32,850 nt of DNA from Moorena sp. SIO3I8. GTDB taxonomy: Bacteria > Cyanobacteriota > Cyanobacteriia > Cyanobacteriales > Coleofasciculaceae. This document shows, piece by piece, positions 16,795 through 26,346 of this stretch (its first letter is position 1; each line of letters starts with the position of its first letter). Below the pieces are notes generated by a model, which was given only the letters and a program-made list of their open reading frames with translations, searched no databases and was not told where the DNA came from. The stretch is taken from positions 1-32,850 of the forward strand of contig NZ_JAAHHW010000078.1 in NCBI RefSeq assembly GCF_010692325.1, given 5' to 3'. The translations under genes and the position numbers were made by a program.

Positions 16795-17017
16795 TGAGCA
16801 TTGAGCCGCTACGCGAACGCATTTTATTCTAATGATGTAGACAGGCTTTTTAGTACTTTAACTCTTACCTACTCTATGCTCCCTAATTTTATATCATAAG
16901 CTCCCTTTTTATATCAGTAAATTTAAAAAAAATGTAAAATTAAATTACACATAAATGAGTCTATAAATGGCTAATTATAATAGTTGTAAATAAATTTAAA
17001 CATTATTCATTTAACCC

Positions 17018-17046
17018 TTGCATTTTTTCGAGGAGTTATCTATACT
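17018..17046 (+). promoter_or_regulatory. Strong candidate sigma-70-type promoter
   Basis: TTGCAT (17018-17023), a 17-base spacer and TATACT (17041-17046) form a near-consensus promoter. It precedes a hairpin leader and a small open frame. Transcription would start near 17053. Confidence 0.6.
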
Positions 17047-17071
17047 ATAGAAGGTGACGACCGATACTAAT

Positions 17072-17112
17072 AGCCGCGCTGGTCAGAACCGTTAATAACT
17101 ACCAGCGCGGCT
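17072..17112 (+). terminator. Leader hairpin, possible attenuator
   Basis: AGCCGCGCTGGT (17072-17083) and ACCAGCGCGGCT (17101-17112) form a perfect 12-bp stem around a 17-base loop, followed by TTTCCTCCC. The U-run is short, so it may act as an attenuator, a stability element or the end of a short RNA starting near 17053. Confidence 0.5.
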
Positions 17113-17144
17113 TTCCTCCCAACCAAGTAGGAGTTACTTCCATA

Positions 17145-17288
17145 ATGGCAGAAAAATCAAGATCATCAATCCCAGGATTTCAGCAACCCACCGGTGCTAA
17201 TGATGCTGGTTTGGTTAAGATTTGGAATTTTTTACTCTTTTGCGCTTGCTGCCTTACCCTGTCGAGGGCGCACTCTACAATATCGTAG
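17145..17288 (+). CDS. Small hypothetical protein, possibly a truncated gene
   Basis: A 47-codon frame starts MAEKSRSSIPGFQQPTGAND and ends in a hydrophobic, Cys-containing segment (WNFLLFCACCLTL, about 27-39). It has a TAGGAG ribosome-binding-like sequence 11 bases upstream and lies behind a good promoter and hairpin leader. The N-terminal half looks like real coding sequence; the end runs into DNA that is followed by a GATTAGCCCAAAGGGCTAGG micro-repeat at 17288-17307, so the frame may have been cut short. I do not recognise the family. Confidence 0.45.
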   Translation: MAEKSRSSIPGFQQPTGANDAGLVKIWNFLLFCACCLTLSRAHSTIS

Positions 17289-17433
17289 ATTAGCCCAAAG
17301 GGCTAGGCTTTGCGTAGGCACTAAAACCCAGAACAAAAGTACCTCATCTATTTGGGAAATGCTATACTATTAATTTATAGTAAATTTTGTTCAGCAATAA
17401 ATACTATCTTTAGTAAATAAATTGAAATCAAAA

Positions 17434-17625
17434 ATGAGTCGAGAATTTAATGTAATTATCGAGCGCGATGCTGATGGCTACTTTGTAGCTTCTGTTCCCA
17501 CTCTTAAAGGGTGTCATACCCAAGCAAAATCTTTGGATGAATTGATGGAGCGTATTCGAGAAGCGATTGGCCGTAGGCCACGCGGGGCGCGATCGCCCTT
17601 TGTTTGGAATTTGAATAAAATCTAG
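17434..17625 (+). CDS. hicB: HicB-family antitoxin with repeat-altered C-terminus
   Basis: Residues 1-44 (MSREFNVIIERDADGYFVAS, then VPTLKGCHTQAKSLDELMERIREAI) are a HicB-type antitoxin domain. The C-terminus is unusual: GRRPRGARSPFVWNLNKI replaces the expected end. A 26-bp segment (17568-17593) carrying a palindromic micro-repeat interrupts a HIP1 site; without it the frame reads REAIALCLEFE and stops at 17616-17618, which is exactly the usual HicB ending. The ATG at 17434 is preferred over the upstream TTG. The hicA gene follows 46 bp downstream. The antitoxin core is intact, so function may be kept despite the changed tail; the toxin gene is also intact. Confidence 0.88.
   Translation: MSREFNVIIERDADGYFVASVPTLKGCHTQAKSLDELMERIREAIGRRPRGARSPFVWNLNKI
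17563..17598. repeat. Micro-repeat inserted into a HIP1 site within hicB
   Basis: A 21-bp core (17568-17588; TGGCCGTAGGCCACGCGGGGC) is flanked by direct GCGAT repeats (17563-17567 and 17589-17593). The same core with the same flanks occurs at 17972-18002. Both sites restore a GCGATCGC octamer when the core and one GCGAT are removed. The core begins with the palindrome TGGCC-GTA-GGCCA. Confidence 0.9.
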
Positions 17626-17671
17626 AAAATTCCCTTGACTTCTTTGGTGTACAGCGAGGGGACGTGGAAGT

Positions 17672-17896
17672 ATGAGTCAATTCCCAAATGTAACTGGACG
17701 GGAAATTATCGCAGCACTGGAGAAAGCAGGGTTTACAGTGGCGAGGGTACGTGGAAGTAACCATATTTTAATTCATGATGACGGACGTAGAACAGTTATC
17801 CCGGTACATTCTGGTGAAACCATTGGACGTGGTTTATTGTCCCAAATCTTGCGTGACACTCAGCTTAGTCGTGAGGAATTCAGGGAATTGTTGTGA
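17672..17896 (+). CDS. hicA: HicA-family mRNA interferase toxin
   Basis: This 74-aa protein is a HicA/YcfA-type toxin with a double-stranded RNA-binding-like fold that cleaves mRNA. It has the family pattern TGREIIAALEKAGFTVARVRG, then SNHILIHDDGRRTVIPVHSG with the catalytic His of the SNH motif near residue 32, and GRGLLSQILRDTQLSREEF. Length and motifs are complete. It lies downstream of hicB in the antitoxin-first order common in cyanobacteria, presumably co-transcribed. An intact toxin next to an altered antitoxin is notable; either the antitoxin still works or other copies neutralise it. Confidence 0.95.
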   Translation: MSQFPNVTGREIIAALEKAGFTVARVRGSNHILIHDDGRRTVIPVHSGETIGRGLLSQILRDTQLSREEFRELL

Positions 17897-17921
17897 TGGC
17901 TGTGTCAGTCCACTACAAGAT

Positions 17922-18005
17922 CGGCGATTAGCCCAAAGGGCTAGGCTTCGCGATGCTCCGAGCCGCTAAAAGCGATTGGCCGTAGGCCACGCGGGGCGCG
18001 ATCGC
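17922..18005. repeat. Second micro-repeat cluster downstream of hicA
   Basis: The segment begins with GCGATTAGCCCAAAGGGCTA, which also occurs in near-identical form at about 17286-17310. It ends with a second exact copy of the hicB-interrupting unit (core 17977-17997, GCGAT flanks). Both are palindrome-containing and dispersed. Confidence 0.85.
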
Positions 18006-18034
18006 AAAAATTGAACGTATCTTGGGTAGGCTCC

Positions 18035-18640
18035 TCAATCCCAGATCTGATCCATCTTGAGCACAAACCCAGGTAAAACTGGCTCACCACTCACCGTCGC
18101 TGGATTATCCAGCTGTTCAACTTCCGCCCCAAGACGATAAGTATAAACTTGGCGCTGATCCGGGTCAATCAGCCAACCGAGCAAAGTCCCATTTGACCTA
18201 TACTCTGCCATTTTGTCTTGCAAGTTTTCCAGGCGATCACTCCCAGAACGCAGCTCAATCACAAAATCCGGGCATAGGGGTACAAACTTCTTTCGTTGTT
18301 CTTTAGTCACGGATTCCCACCTCTCTAGCTTGACCCAAGCAACATCAGGAGAACGATTGGCTCCATTGGGAAGTATAAAGCCAGTAGAAGAATCAAAACC
18401 TTTCCCTGTACCATCTTGGCATACCCAATTACCAAACTGAACAATCAAATCAAAATTGCGACCGCCAGTTTCCCCTCCTGTAGGAGTGCTAATAATAAGC
18501 CTTCCATCTTGGTGGCGTTCGATCCGTAACTCCCGATTGAGCTGACAAAAAGCAAAGAATTCCTCATCACTCATATCAAAAGCCGGACGAGTCTTGAGCT
18601 CTAAGGGCGTTGCTAGTTGTGGTGTGATCGATCCAGTCAT
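18035..18640 (-). CDS. Uma2-family (DUF820) PD-(D/E)XK nuclease-like protein
   Basis: This protein of about 201 residues belongs to the Uma2 family, which is strongly expanded in cyanobacteria and has a restriction-endonuclease-like fold. Visible motifs are FDMSDEEFFAFCQLNRELRIE near the N-terminus, NRSPDVAWV with the putative catalytic Asp, and PDFVIELRSGSDRLENLQDKM with the Glu and downstream Lys. The C-terminus has GWLIDPDQRQVYTYR. I chose the ATG at 18638-18640 (MTGSITP) because the upstream ATG at 18676 lies in a dispersed GGCATCTTGGTGGAACC tandem repeat. The biological role of Uma2 proteins is unclear; many are linked to mobile elements. Confidence 0.9.
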   Translation of the reverse strand: MTGSITPQLATPLELKTRPAFDMSDEEFFAFCQLNRELRIERHQDGRLIISTPTGGETGGRNFDLIVQFGNWVCQDGTGKGFDSSTGFILPNGANRSPDVAWVKLERWESVTKEQRKKFVPLCPDFVIELRSGSDRLENLQDKMAEYRSNGTLLGWLIDPDQRQVYTYRLGAEVEQLDNPATVSGEPVLPGFVLKMDQIWD

Positions 18641-18671
18641 AATTATCAGGCGCGATTTGCGTTCCGTAACG

Positions 18672-18720
18672 GGCATCTTGGTGGAACCGGCATCTTGGTG
18701 GAACCGGCATCTTGCCGGTT
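18672..18720. repeat. 17-bp tandem repeat GGCATCTTGGTGGAACC
   Basis: Two full 17-bp units (18672-18688 and 18689-18705) and a variant third unit ending CTTGCCGGTT form a short array upstream of the Uma2 gene. The 262-bp stretch to the next gene otherwise contains nothing identifiable. Confidence 0.85.
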
Positions 18721-18902
18721 ACAATTTCCACCGCAGGCAGGATAGCCACCCCACTCATAGTCATTCCGCCCGTCAGCAATGCTTATCGCTCTACCAAGAT
18801 TTTAGCTCAATTCGCGACAGCTCCATAGCTGCCCATGTCCTCCAACCTCGACCTAGGGAATAGAAACGTTACACTAGAAAAGCTGCTTCACCATCTGCCA
18901 CC

Positions 18903-20972
18903 ATGCCATCTACCAGTCAACCCCTGAACTATCCCAAAAGCCGCAAATCCGACCAAGTCGATGATTACCACGGTACTCTAGTTGCTGACCCTTACCGGTG
19001 GCTAGAAGACCCAGATTCAGAGGAAACAAAGGCTTGGGTAGAAGCACAGAATCAAGTCACCTTTGGTTATCTCAGCGAAATACCAACACGGGAAACACTT
19101 AAGCAGCGCATCACCAAGCTATGGAATTACGAGAAATATAGCACTCCCTTTAAAAAAGGCGATCGCTACTTCTATTTCAAAAACGATGGTCTCCAGAACC
19201 AAAGTGTTCTCTACACCTTGACCTCCCTCGATGCTGAACCAACCCTATTACTTGACCCCAACACCCTTTCAGAAGACGGTACCGTTGCCCTATCAGGTTT
19301 AGCCATTAGTAAAGATGGCAAGCTGCTGGCCTATGGTCTGTCTAGGTCTGGTTCTGACTGGCAAGAGTGGCAAGTGCGGGAAGTAGAAACCGGTCTTGAC
19401 CTCTCGGATCAGATTAAGTGGGTAAAGTTTTCTGGGGCATCTTGGACTCACGACAATCAAGGTTTCTTCTATAGCCGCTTCGATGAACCCAATGAAGCCA
19501 CTAAGTTAGAAGACCTCAATTATTATCAAAAGCTCTATTACCATAAGCTGGGAACACCCCAGTCAGAGGATATTCTCATTTATGAGCGCCCTGACCAGAA
19601 AGAATGGGGTTTTAGTGGTCGAGTCACTGAAGATGGTAATTATCTGATCATTACAGTCTTCCTGGGTACTGACCCCAAGAATCTGGTGTTTTATAAAAAT
19701 TTGCAAGACCCAGATGCCCCCGTTGTGGAACTCATTAAAGAATTTGATGCCAGCTATAGCTTCATCGACAATGATCAATCAGTATTTTGGTTCAGCACAG
19801 ACTTAGATGCCCCTCGCAGTCGAGTGATTGCCATTGATACTAATCATCCTGATCAGGCACAGTGGCAAGAAATAATTCCCCAAGCCGATGAAACCCTAGA
19901 AGCTGTAGGCTTACTTAACAACCAATTTGTGGCCGATTACCTCAAAGATGCTCACTCCTCCATCAAAATTTTTGACCTGGATGGTTCCTTTGTACGGGAA
20001 GTCGAATTACCTGGTATTGGTTCCGTTGGTGGTTTCAATGGCTTACGTTATGATACTGAAACCTTCTACAGCTATACCAGCTTCACCACCCCTGCAACCA
20101 TCTATCGCTACGACATGGTAAGTGGAGAAAGTACCATTTTCCGGCAGCCCCAGGTAGACTTTAATCCCGATGACTACGAGACCAAACAAGTTTTCTACCC
20201 TAGCAAAGATGGCACCCAAGTGCCTATGTTTATCACCCACAAGAAGGGATTGCAGTTAGATAGCAATAACCCCACTTACCTCTATGGCTACGGCGGCTTT
20301 AATATCTCGATAACCCCCAATTTCTCCATTAGCAATCTAGTATGGATGGAAATGGGAGGTGTTTATGCTGTTGCCAATCTCCGTGGTGGCGGTGAGTATG
20401 GGGAAGATTGGCACCAATCTGGCACAAAACTCAACAAGCAAAATGTATTTGATGATTTTATAGCGGCAGCGGAGTGGCTAATTAGTGCTCAGTACACTTC
20501 ACCCAAGAAAGTTGCGATCGCAGGCGGTAGCAATGGGGGATTATTGGTCGGTGCTTGCATGACTCAGCGTCCAGACTTATTCGGTGCAGCCCTACCAGCC
20601 GTGGGAGTACTAGATATGTTGCGCTTCCATAAGTTTACCATTGGTTGGGCCTGGTGTTCCGATTACGGTTCCCCAGATCACCCAGAGGAATTTAAAGCCC
20701 TTTACGCCTATTCCCCATTACACAATCTCAAACCAGGAACCGCTTATCCCCCTACCCTGATTACCACCGCTGACCATGATGACCGGGTTGTCCCTGCCCA
20801 TAGTTTCAAATTTGCCGCAGCCTTGCAGGAGGCCCATGAAGGGGAACAACCAGTGTTAATCCGGATTGAGACCAAAGCAGGACATGGTGCAGGGAAGCCC
20901 ACCAGTAAGATAATTGAGGAGATTGCTGATAAGTGGGCGTTCTTACTCAGAACCCTAGAGGTAGAGGTTTAG
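18903..20972 (+). CDS. Prolyl oligopeptidase (S9A serine peptidase)
   Basis: This 689-aa protein is a full-length prolyl oligopeptidase, which cleaves short peptides after proline. The N-terminus has DDYHGTLVADPYRWLEDPDS and a seven-bladed beta-propeller region follows (about 75-410). The C-terminal alpha/beta hydrolase domain has the nucleophile motif GGSNGG with Ser543, the acid in DHDDR (about 624-628) and the catalytic His661 in AGHGAGKP. YGYGGFN (about 460) and LRGGGEYGEDWHQ complete the family pattern. No signal peptide is visible, so it is probably cytoplasmic. It appears monocistronic, and a weak hairpin downstream may end its transcript. Confidence 0.97.
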   Translation: MPSTSQPLNYPKSRKSDQVDDYHGTLVADPYRWLEDPDSEETKAWVEAQNQVTFGYLSEIPTRETLKQRITKLWNYEKYSTPFKKGDRYFYFKNDGLQNQSVLYTLTSLDAEPTLLLDPNTLSEDGTVALSGLAISKDGKLLAYGLSRSGSDWQEWQVREVETGLDLSDQIKWVKFSGASWTHDNQGFFYSRFDEPNEATKLEDLNYYQKLYYHKLGTPQSEDILIYERPDQKEWGFSGRVTEDGNYLIITVFLGTDPKNLVFYKNLQDPDAPVVELIKEFDASYSFIDNDQSVFWFSTDLDAPRSRVIAIDTNHPDQAQWQEIIPQADETLEAVGLLNNQFVADYLKDAHSSIKIFDLDGSFVREVELPGIGSVGGFNGLRYDTETFYSYTSFTTPATIYRYDMVSGESTIFRQPQVDFNPDDYETKQVFYPSKDGTQVPMFITHKKGLQLDSNNPTYLYGYGGFNISITPNFSISNLVWMEMGGVYAVANLRGGGEYGEDWHQSGTKLNKQNVFDDFIAAAEWLISAQYTSPKKVAIAGGSNGGLLVGACMTQRPDLFGAALPAVGVLDMLRFHKFTIGWAWCSDYGSPDHPEEFKALYAYSPLHNLKPGTAYPPTLITTADHDDRVVPAHSFKFAAALQEAHEGEQPVLIRIETKAGHGAGKPTSKIIEEIADKWAFLLRTLEVEV

Positions 20973-21046
20973 AGAGTAAATAGACCATAATTTGCCTAGG
21001 ATGTTCAGGCTAGGATCTAGGACACAGTTCACGATAGGATATAGGG

Positions 21047-21077
21047 ATCCCTGTAGGGATTGTGAGAATTTTTTTCC
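21047..21077 (+). terminator. Weak candidate terminator after the prolyl oligopeptidase gene
   Basis: ATCCCT-GT-AGGGAT (21047-21060) forms a 6-bp hairpin and a run of seven T occurs about nine bases later (21069-21076). The distance between stem and T-run makes this doubtful. Confidence 0.3.
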
Positions 21078-21079
21078 CC

Positions 21080-21142
21080 TACTCCCTACTCCCTACTCCC
21101 TGTTCCCCTCCTGGGAGGGGTTAGGGGTGGGTTCCTGTTCCC
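21080..21142. repeat. ACTCCCT heptamers plus CCCCTCCTGGGAGGGG unit
   Basis: ACTCCCT heptamers are followed at 21105 by a palindrome CCCCTCCTGGGAGGGG and TTAGGGGTGGGTT. The same unit is tandemly triplicated at 32332-32454. Confidence 0.85.
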
Positions 21143-21177
21143 TTTGCTGTTCTTTTTAACAAGACTGCTGGTCAATC

Positions 21178-22290
21178 ATGGACTTATCTGCTATTTTAAA
21201 CGTTGCCCTTGGCTTATTTTTTGTCTACCTGATCACCAGTCTGTTAGCCTCTGAAATCCAAGAATATCTCGCTAGCGTTTTACAATGGCGGACTAAACAC
21301 TTACAGAGGGCTATCGAAAATTTAATTAATGGTGGGATTCAGTTACAAAATCTAACCCTGAAAGATGTGGTCGATGAGTCAGATGGAGAATCAGTTAACG
21401 TAACCGTTGATCAGATTAACAATTTAAAAAAGACCAAACGGCTTTTAAAAAAAATCTATCAAAATCCGTTGCTTAAATCAGTTAATCACGAAGCCAAAGA
21501 CCTAGATAACAAAAATGAATTAAAGTCAAAATCTAACTCAAAGGTTAGTGGCCCTTCCTATATTCCATCAGATACCTTTGCCACCGCTTTAATCATGACC
21601 ATTGTTCAGCAGGCATCAACCTTCAAAAATAATGCCGAAATTACCCTGGACAATTTTAAAACAGCCCTTGAAGAAGAGAAGATAAAAAATTTACTTCCTG
21701 AAGACTTAAATATAACTCTTTTAACCCTGATTGATAAAGCCAAATTTGAATACTCTGACCGAAACAAAGACCTGAAAAAACTCCAAGAAGAACTAGCAAC
21801 ATGGTTTGACGAATCCATGGCACGAGCTGCCGGGGTATACAAGCGTCAGTCTAAAGCCATATCTTTTTTAATTGGATTAGTGATTTCCCTAGCCTTGAAT
21901 ATCGATACCATCAATATCAGCAATCAATTCTATAAAAACCACAGTGTAAGAGCTGCTGTCAATCAAGTCACTAATAGGATTGTTAATGAAACCGGTGCCT
22001 GTTTACAGCAAGAATCAAACAGTAATGACTGTTATGATAGTATCACCTCAGCTGTAGATGACCTAGCTTTCCTTCCCATTGGCTGGGGAGAAACTAATCT
22101 TGTAGAGCAGTTTGAAGAACCCAATCATCTTCCCAGAGAGCTGGGTTTGACTTGGGTTTACTTCAAATTCGTTGTAGGGATTATTTTGAGTGCGATCGCG
22201 ATCTGTATGGGAGCCCCCTTTTGGTTTGAAGTACTAAATAAGTTGGTCAACGTTCGTAATACTGGAGAAAAACCAAAATCCTCTAAATAG
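21178..22290 (+). CDS. Unrecognised membrane protein
   Basis: I do not recognise a named family for this 370-aa protein. It has an N-terminal membrane segment (LNVALGLFFVYLITSLLASEI, about 7-27), a charged mostly helical middle rich in Lys, Asn and Glu (about 60-215), a second membrane segment (AISFLIGLVISLALNI, about 229-244) and a third near the C-terminus (FVVGIILSAIAICMGAPFWF, about 332-351). The topology suggests that the large central part faces one side and the about 85-residue loop with two to three Cys faces the other. It converges with the unrecognised gene at 22308-22922, with only 17 bp between stops. Confidence 0.8.
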   Translation: MDLSAILNVALGLFFVYLITSLLASEIQEYLASVLQWRTKHLQRAIENLINGGIQLQNLTLKDVVDESDGESVNVTVDQINNLKKTKRLLKKIYQNPLLKSVNHEAKDLDNKNELKSKSNSKVSGPSYIPSDTFATALIMTIVQQASTFKNNAEITLDNFKTALEEEKIKNLLPEDLNITLLTLIDKAKFEYSDRNKDLKKLQEELATWFDESMARAAGVYKRQSKAISFLIGLVISLALNIDTINISNQFYKNHSVRAAVNQVTNRIVNETGACLQQESNSNDCYDSITSAVDDLAFLPIGWGETNLVEQFEEPNHLPRELGLTWVYFKFVVGIILSAIAICMGAPFWFEVLNKLVNVRNTGEKPKSSK

Positions 22291-22307
22291 ACTCCCAACT
22301 GCTAGCC

Positions 22308-22922
22308 CTATTTAGGCTGCAAGGCAAGAACTATAGCCTCGGTCCAGTCTAACTTGATAGGTTTAAACCTACAGGGTAAGTAGCACGAACTGCTTTTTCC
22401 AGTATTTGCTTCCTCTATCTTGAAGTATAATTGGAGATTAAATTTACCACCCTTTTTAATCACATTATTCAAGTCTTTCTCCGGAAATAAGGCATCTTTA
22501 ATCTTTTCATCGCTCAGCTTAAATTCGCAATTTTGACCAGGACGAATTTTACCAACGTCTTGGCTTTTGGGGGCTTCTTCCATATCATCAGAGTTTACCC
22601 AAACCATGGGTCTTCCATTATTTTCTAAGTCAGTTATCAGACTCTTGTCCCAGTCTATTTCAATATAAACAGGATTCTCGTTGGTTTTATTTTTAACAGT
22701 CAGTTTAAGATCCTTTAACTCATCCAATTTATAGCTAGGATCGAAGCCAAAGTTGACTTCCATGAAATCATTAAGTTCTTTCTTTTCCAGTTGCTGATTG
22801 ATAGCATCAGAGTCTACCTCAACGGTTATGAGTTTGTCTATTTCCTGGAAAGCTTTGTACAAAACGTAAGTAACACCGATTATATAAATCGTCAGAATTA
22901 GCAAGTTTTGGTCGTTATCCAT
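22308..22922 (-). CDS. Unrecognised protein with one N-terminal membrane anchor
   Basis: This 204-aa protein starts MDNDQNLLILTIYIIGVTYV; residues about 7-26 form a single hydrophobic anchor. The rest is soluble, with a coiled-coil-prone stretch (about 28-55) and a beta-rich domain (LKLTVKNKTNENPVYIEIDW, KIRPGQNCEFKLSDEKIK, GKFNLQLYFKIEE). The latter pattern is reminiscent of an immunoglobulin-like fold with a charged strand order, but no family can be named. It faces the membrane protein at 21178 tail to tail. The two may be functionally linked, though convergent orientation does not imply it. Confidence 0.75.
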   Translation of the reverse strand: MDNDQNLLILTIYIIGVTYVLYKAFQEIDKLITVEVDSDAINQQLEKKELNDFMEVNFGFDPSYKLDELKDLKLTVKNKTNENPVYIEIDWDKSLITDLENNGRPMVWVNSDDMEEAPKSQDVGKIRPGQNCEFKLSDEKIKDALFPEKDLNNVIKKGGKFNLQLYFKIEEANTGKSSSCYLPCRFKPIKLDWTEAIVLALQPK

Positions 22923-22958
22923 TTATAGTAAACCTCTTAAAAATAGTAGTTGAAGGTT

Positions 22959-24213
22959 TTATTCTTGACACTCCCCGGTCATTAGACGCGGGGATTCTTC
23001 ACTCAACGACCCAGCTTGCTGCTCCTGACCGGAATCAAGAACAGTAGAGGCTAGGTCTCCTGAAGCGTTCGGATCGATGATCCAGGTTCCGGTGTGCCCC
23101 ACCGTACCCAAGGCTCTCTTGAGGATATTGATTGCAGCGTTGTGGTCACGATCTAGTCTGCAACCACATTTGCAGACGTGAGTCCTAGTTGATAATGATT
23201 TCTTGACCACTTCGCCGCACTCAGAACAATTTTGACTTGTATAGGCAGGATTCACTGCGACTGTTACTCTTCCAAATTTCTTGCCAAAATGTTCCAACCA
23301 TTTCCTAAGTTGATACCAACCTGCATCGTTAATAGATTTAGATAGACAGTGGTTTTTAACCAAATTTTTGACTCTTAAATCTTGCCTTACGGCACGCTGC
23401 GCGAACGTAGGCGACCAGATCGTTAGACCGGATTACGCAACGTGCAAGTCTCTTTGCATGTTCTTCACGCTGTCTACTTATTTTAAGATGCTGCCTACCT
23501 AATCTATTGACGGCTTTTTTTCGGTTGGAGGAGCCTTTCTTTTTCCGGGAAACCCGGCGTTGATAAAATTTTAGGCGGTTTTCTCCCTTCCTATAGAATC
23601 GGGGATTGGGTTCGGTGTTCCCGTCAGAATCAGTATAAAAGTATTTCAACCCAACATCTAACCCGATAGTTGTTCTGGACGGCTCCAATTCTTCCTTGAT
23701 ATCAACCGAGACACAAAATTGGACGTAGTACCCATCAGCCCTCTTCACAATCCGAACCCGCTTGATTTGCTTTTTATCAAAGCGCCACAAATCCCACGTA
23801 CCTTTGAGTTTCAGCTTTCCGATTTCCTTTTTATCACTGAAAGTGATTGATTTTTTATCAGGGGATAATTTCCAACCTGACTGTTTGTACTCAACTGATC
23901 TACAGTGCTTTTGAAAGCGAGGAAAACCTTTCTTGCCAGGTACCTTTTTCTTGCAGTTTTCAAAGAAGCGAGAGATTGATGACCATGCTCTTTCAGCGGC
24001 GGCCTGTCGAGCAGTTGAGTTCAATTCATTAGCAAAAGGAAACTCTTTGGCAAGGATTTTGCAGTACTTGCTAAGGTCATATTTACCCGTTCCCTTATTG
24101 TCCATCCATAAACGAATGCAACTATTGCGGATAAATTTAACCGTCCTAATTGCCTCGTCTATAGCTTGATACTGGAGGGGTTTTCCGTATGCCTTGAACT
24201 CTATTATGATCAT
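22959..24213 (-). pseudogene. tnpB: tnpB RNA-guided nuclease gene, frameshifted by a 22-bp micro-repeat
   Basis: Two frames together encode one TnpB. The first (24213-23356) has the N-terminal OB/helical part and the RuvC-I motif TIGLDVGLKYFYTDSDG. The second (read from about 23363 to 22959) has the C-terminal zinc finger (CSEC, then CKCG) and the RuvC-III motif CRLDRDHNAAINILKRA. Between them a 22-bp insertion (23384-23405) changes the frame. Removing it restores DLVAYEDLRVKNLVKNH, including the RuvC-II Glu of the YEDL motif. The gene as read encodes no full nuclease. The insertion resembles the GCGTAGCG/TACGGC micro-repeat family dispersed through the window. Confidence 0.9.
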
Positions 24214-24350
24214 CAGAACTCGACCTCTTCTGTTAGGTTATTACGCTAACATGCTCAGCGAAAACTGTCAACTCAAAATTAAATCTTTTTCACGGCGGCT
24301 AAAGACCGCTGCGACCCTTCATCCCCGCTCGCTTTGAGACGGGGCTTTCG
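22963..24350 (-). mobile_element. Solo-tnpB element of IS200/IS605 (IS1341) type
   Basis: The element consists of one tnpB reading frame flanked by subterminal hairpins. At the right end (low coordinates) CCCCG...CGGGG pairs at 22973-22993, and at the left end a similar CCCCG...CGGGG stem lies at 24323-24344. Hairpins of this kind are recognised by TnpA in this superfamily. No tnpA is present, so movement would require a TnpA in trans. The right-end region overlaps the tnpB 3' end, where omega RNA would be encoded. Exact boundaries are approximate. Confidence 0.65.
23384..23405. repeat. 22-bp micro-repeat interrupting tnpB
   Basis: On the plus strand the insert reads GCCTTACGGCACGCTGCGCG plus AA. 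It contains the imperfect palindrome GCCTTACGGC. Unlike the hicB unit, no clear target duplication is seen. It starts in the codons for the RuvC-II Glu. Confidence 0.85.
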
Positions 24351-24467
24351 GGTATCGGGGATTTTTGTAACGGGGGATAAGTACAGTTTGGATAATTATT
24401 GGTAAATTATACTCCATAAATAAGTTTACCCAAGATTGACTCACGCCATTACTAATGACGAATCAAA

Positions 24468-24497
24468 AAGCAGCTTGTCCTAACGGACAAGCTGCTT
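24468..24497 (-). terminator. Rho-independent terminator of groEL2
   Basis: AAGCAGCTTGTCC (24468-24480) and GGACAAGCTGCTT (24485-24497) form a perfect 13-bp stem around a 4-base loop. In the minus direction the stem is followed by TTTTTG. It lies about 70 bases past the groEL2 stop. Confidence 0.88.
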
Positions 24498-24564
24498 CAA
24501 GGCTTTATGCTAGCAAAGCAAGAGACTAGCTAATGGCACTAGCTAATGGCACTAGATCATGGCA

Positions 24565-26313
<1,749 letters not shown>

Positions 26314-26346
26314 TCAAGAACTTGAAACACCGACGTGCCGGGGGGT

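Noticed and set aside
16507-16822. Several open frames on both strands across the 30-bp array
   Set aside because: The repeat period is divisible by three and stop-free in several frames; the products are pure repeat peptides.
17053-17144. Glutamine riboswitch (glnA or downstream-peptide type) in the small-ORF leader
   Set aside because: The arrangement of a leader before a short ORF is suggestive, but the conserved core motifs of those riboswitches are not seen.
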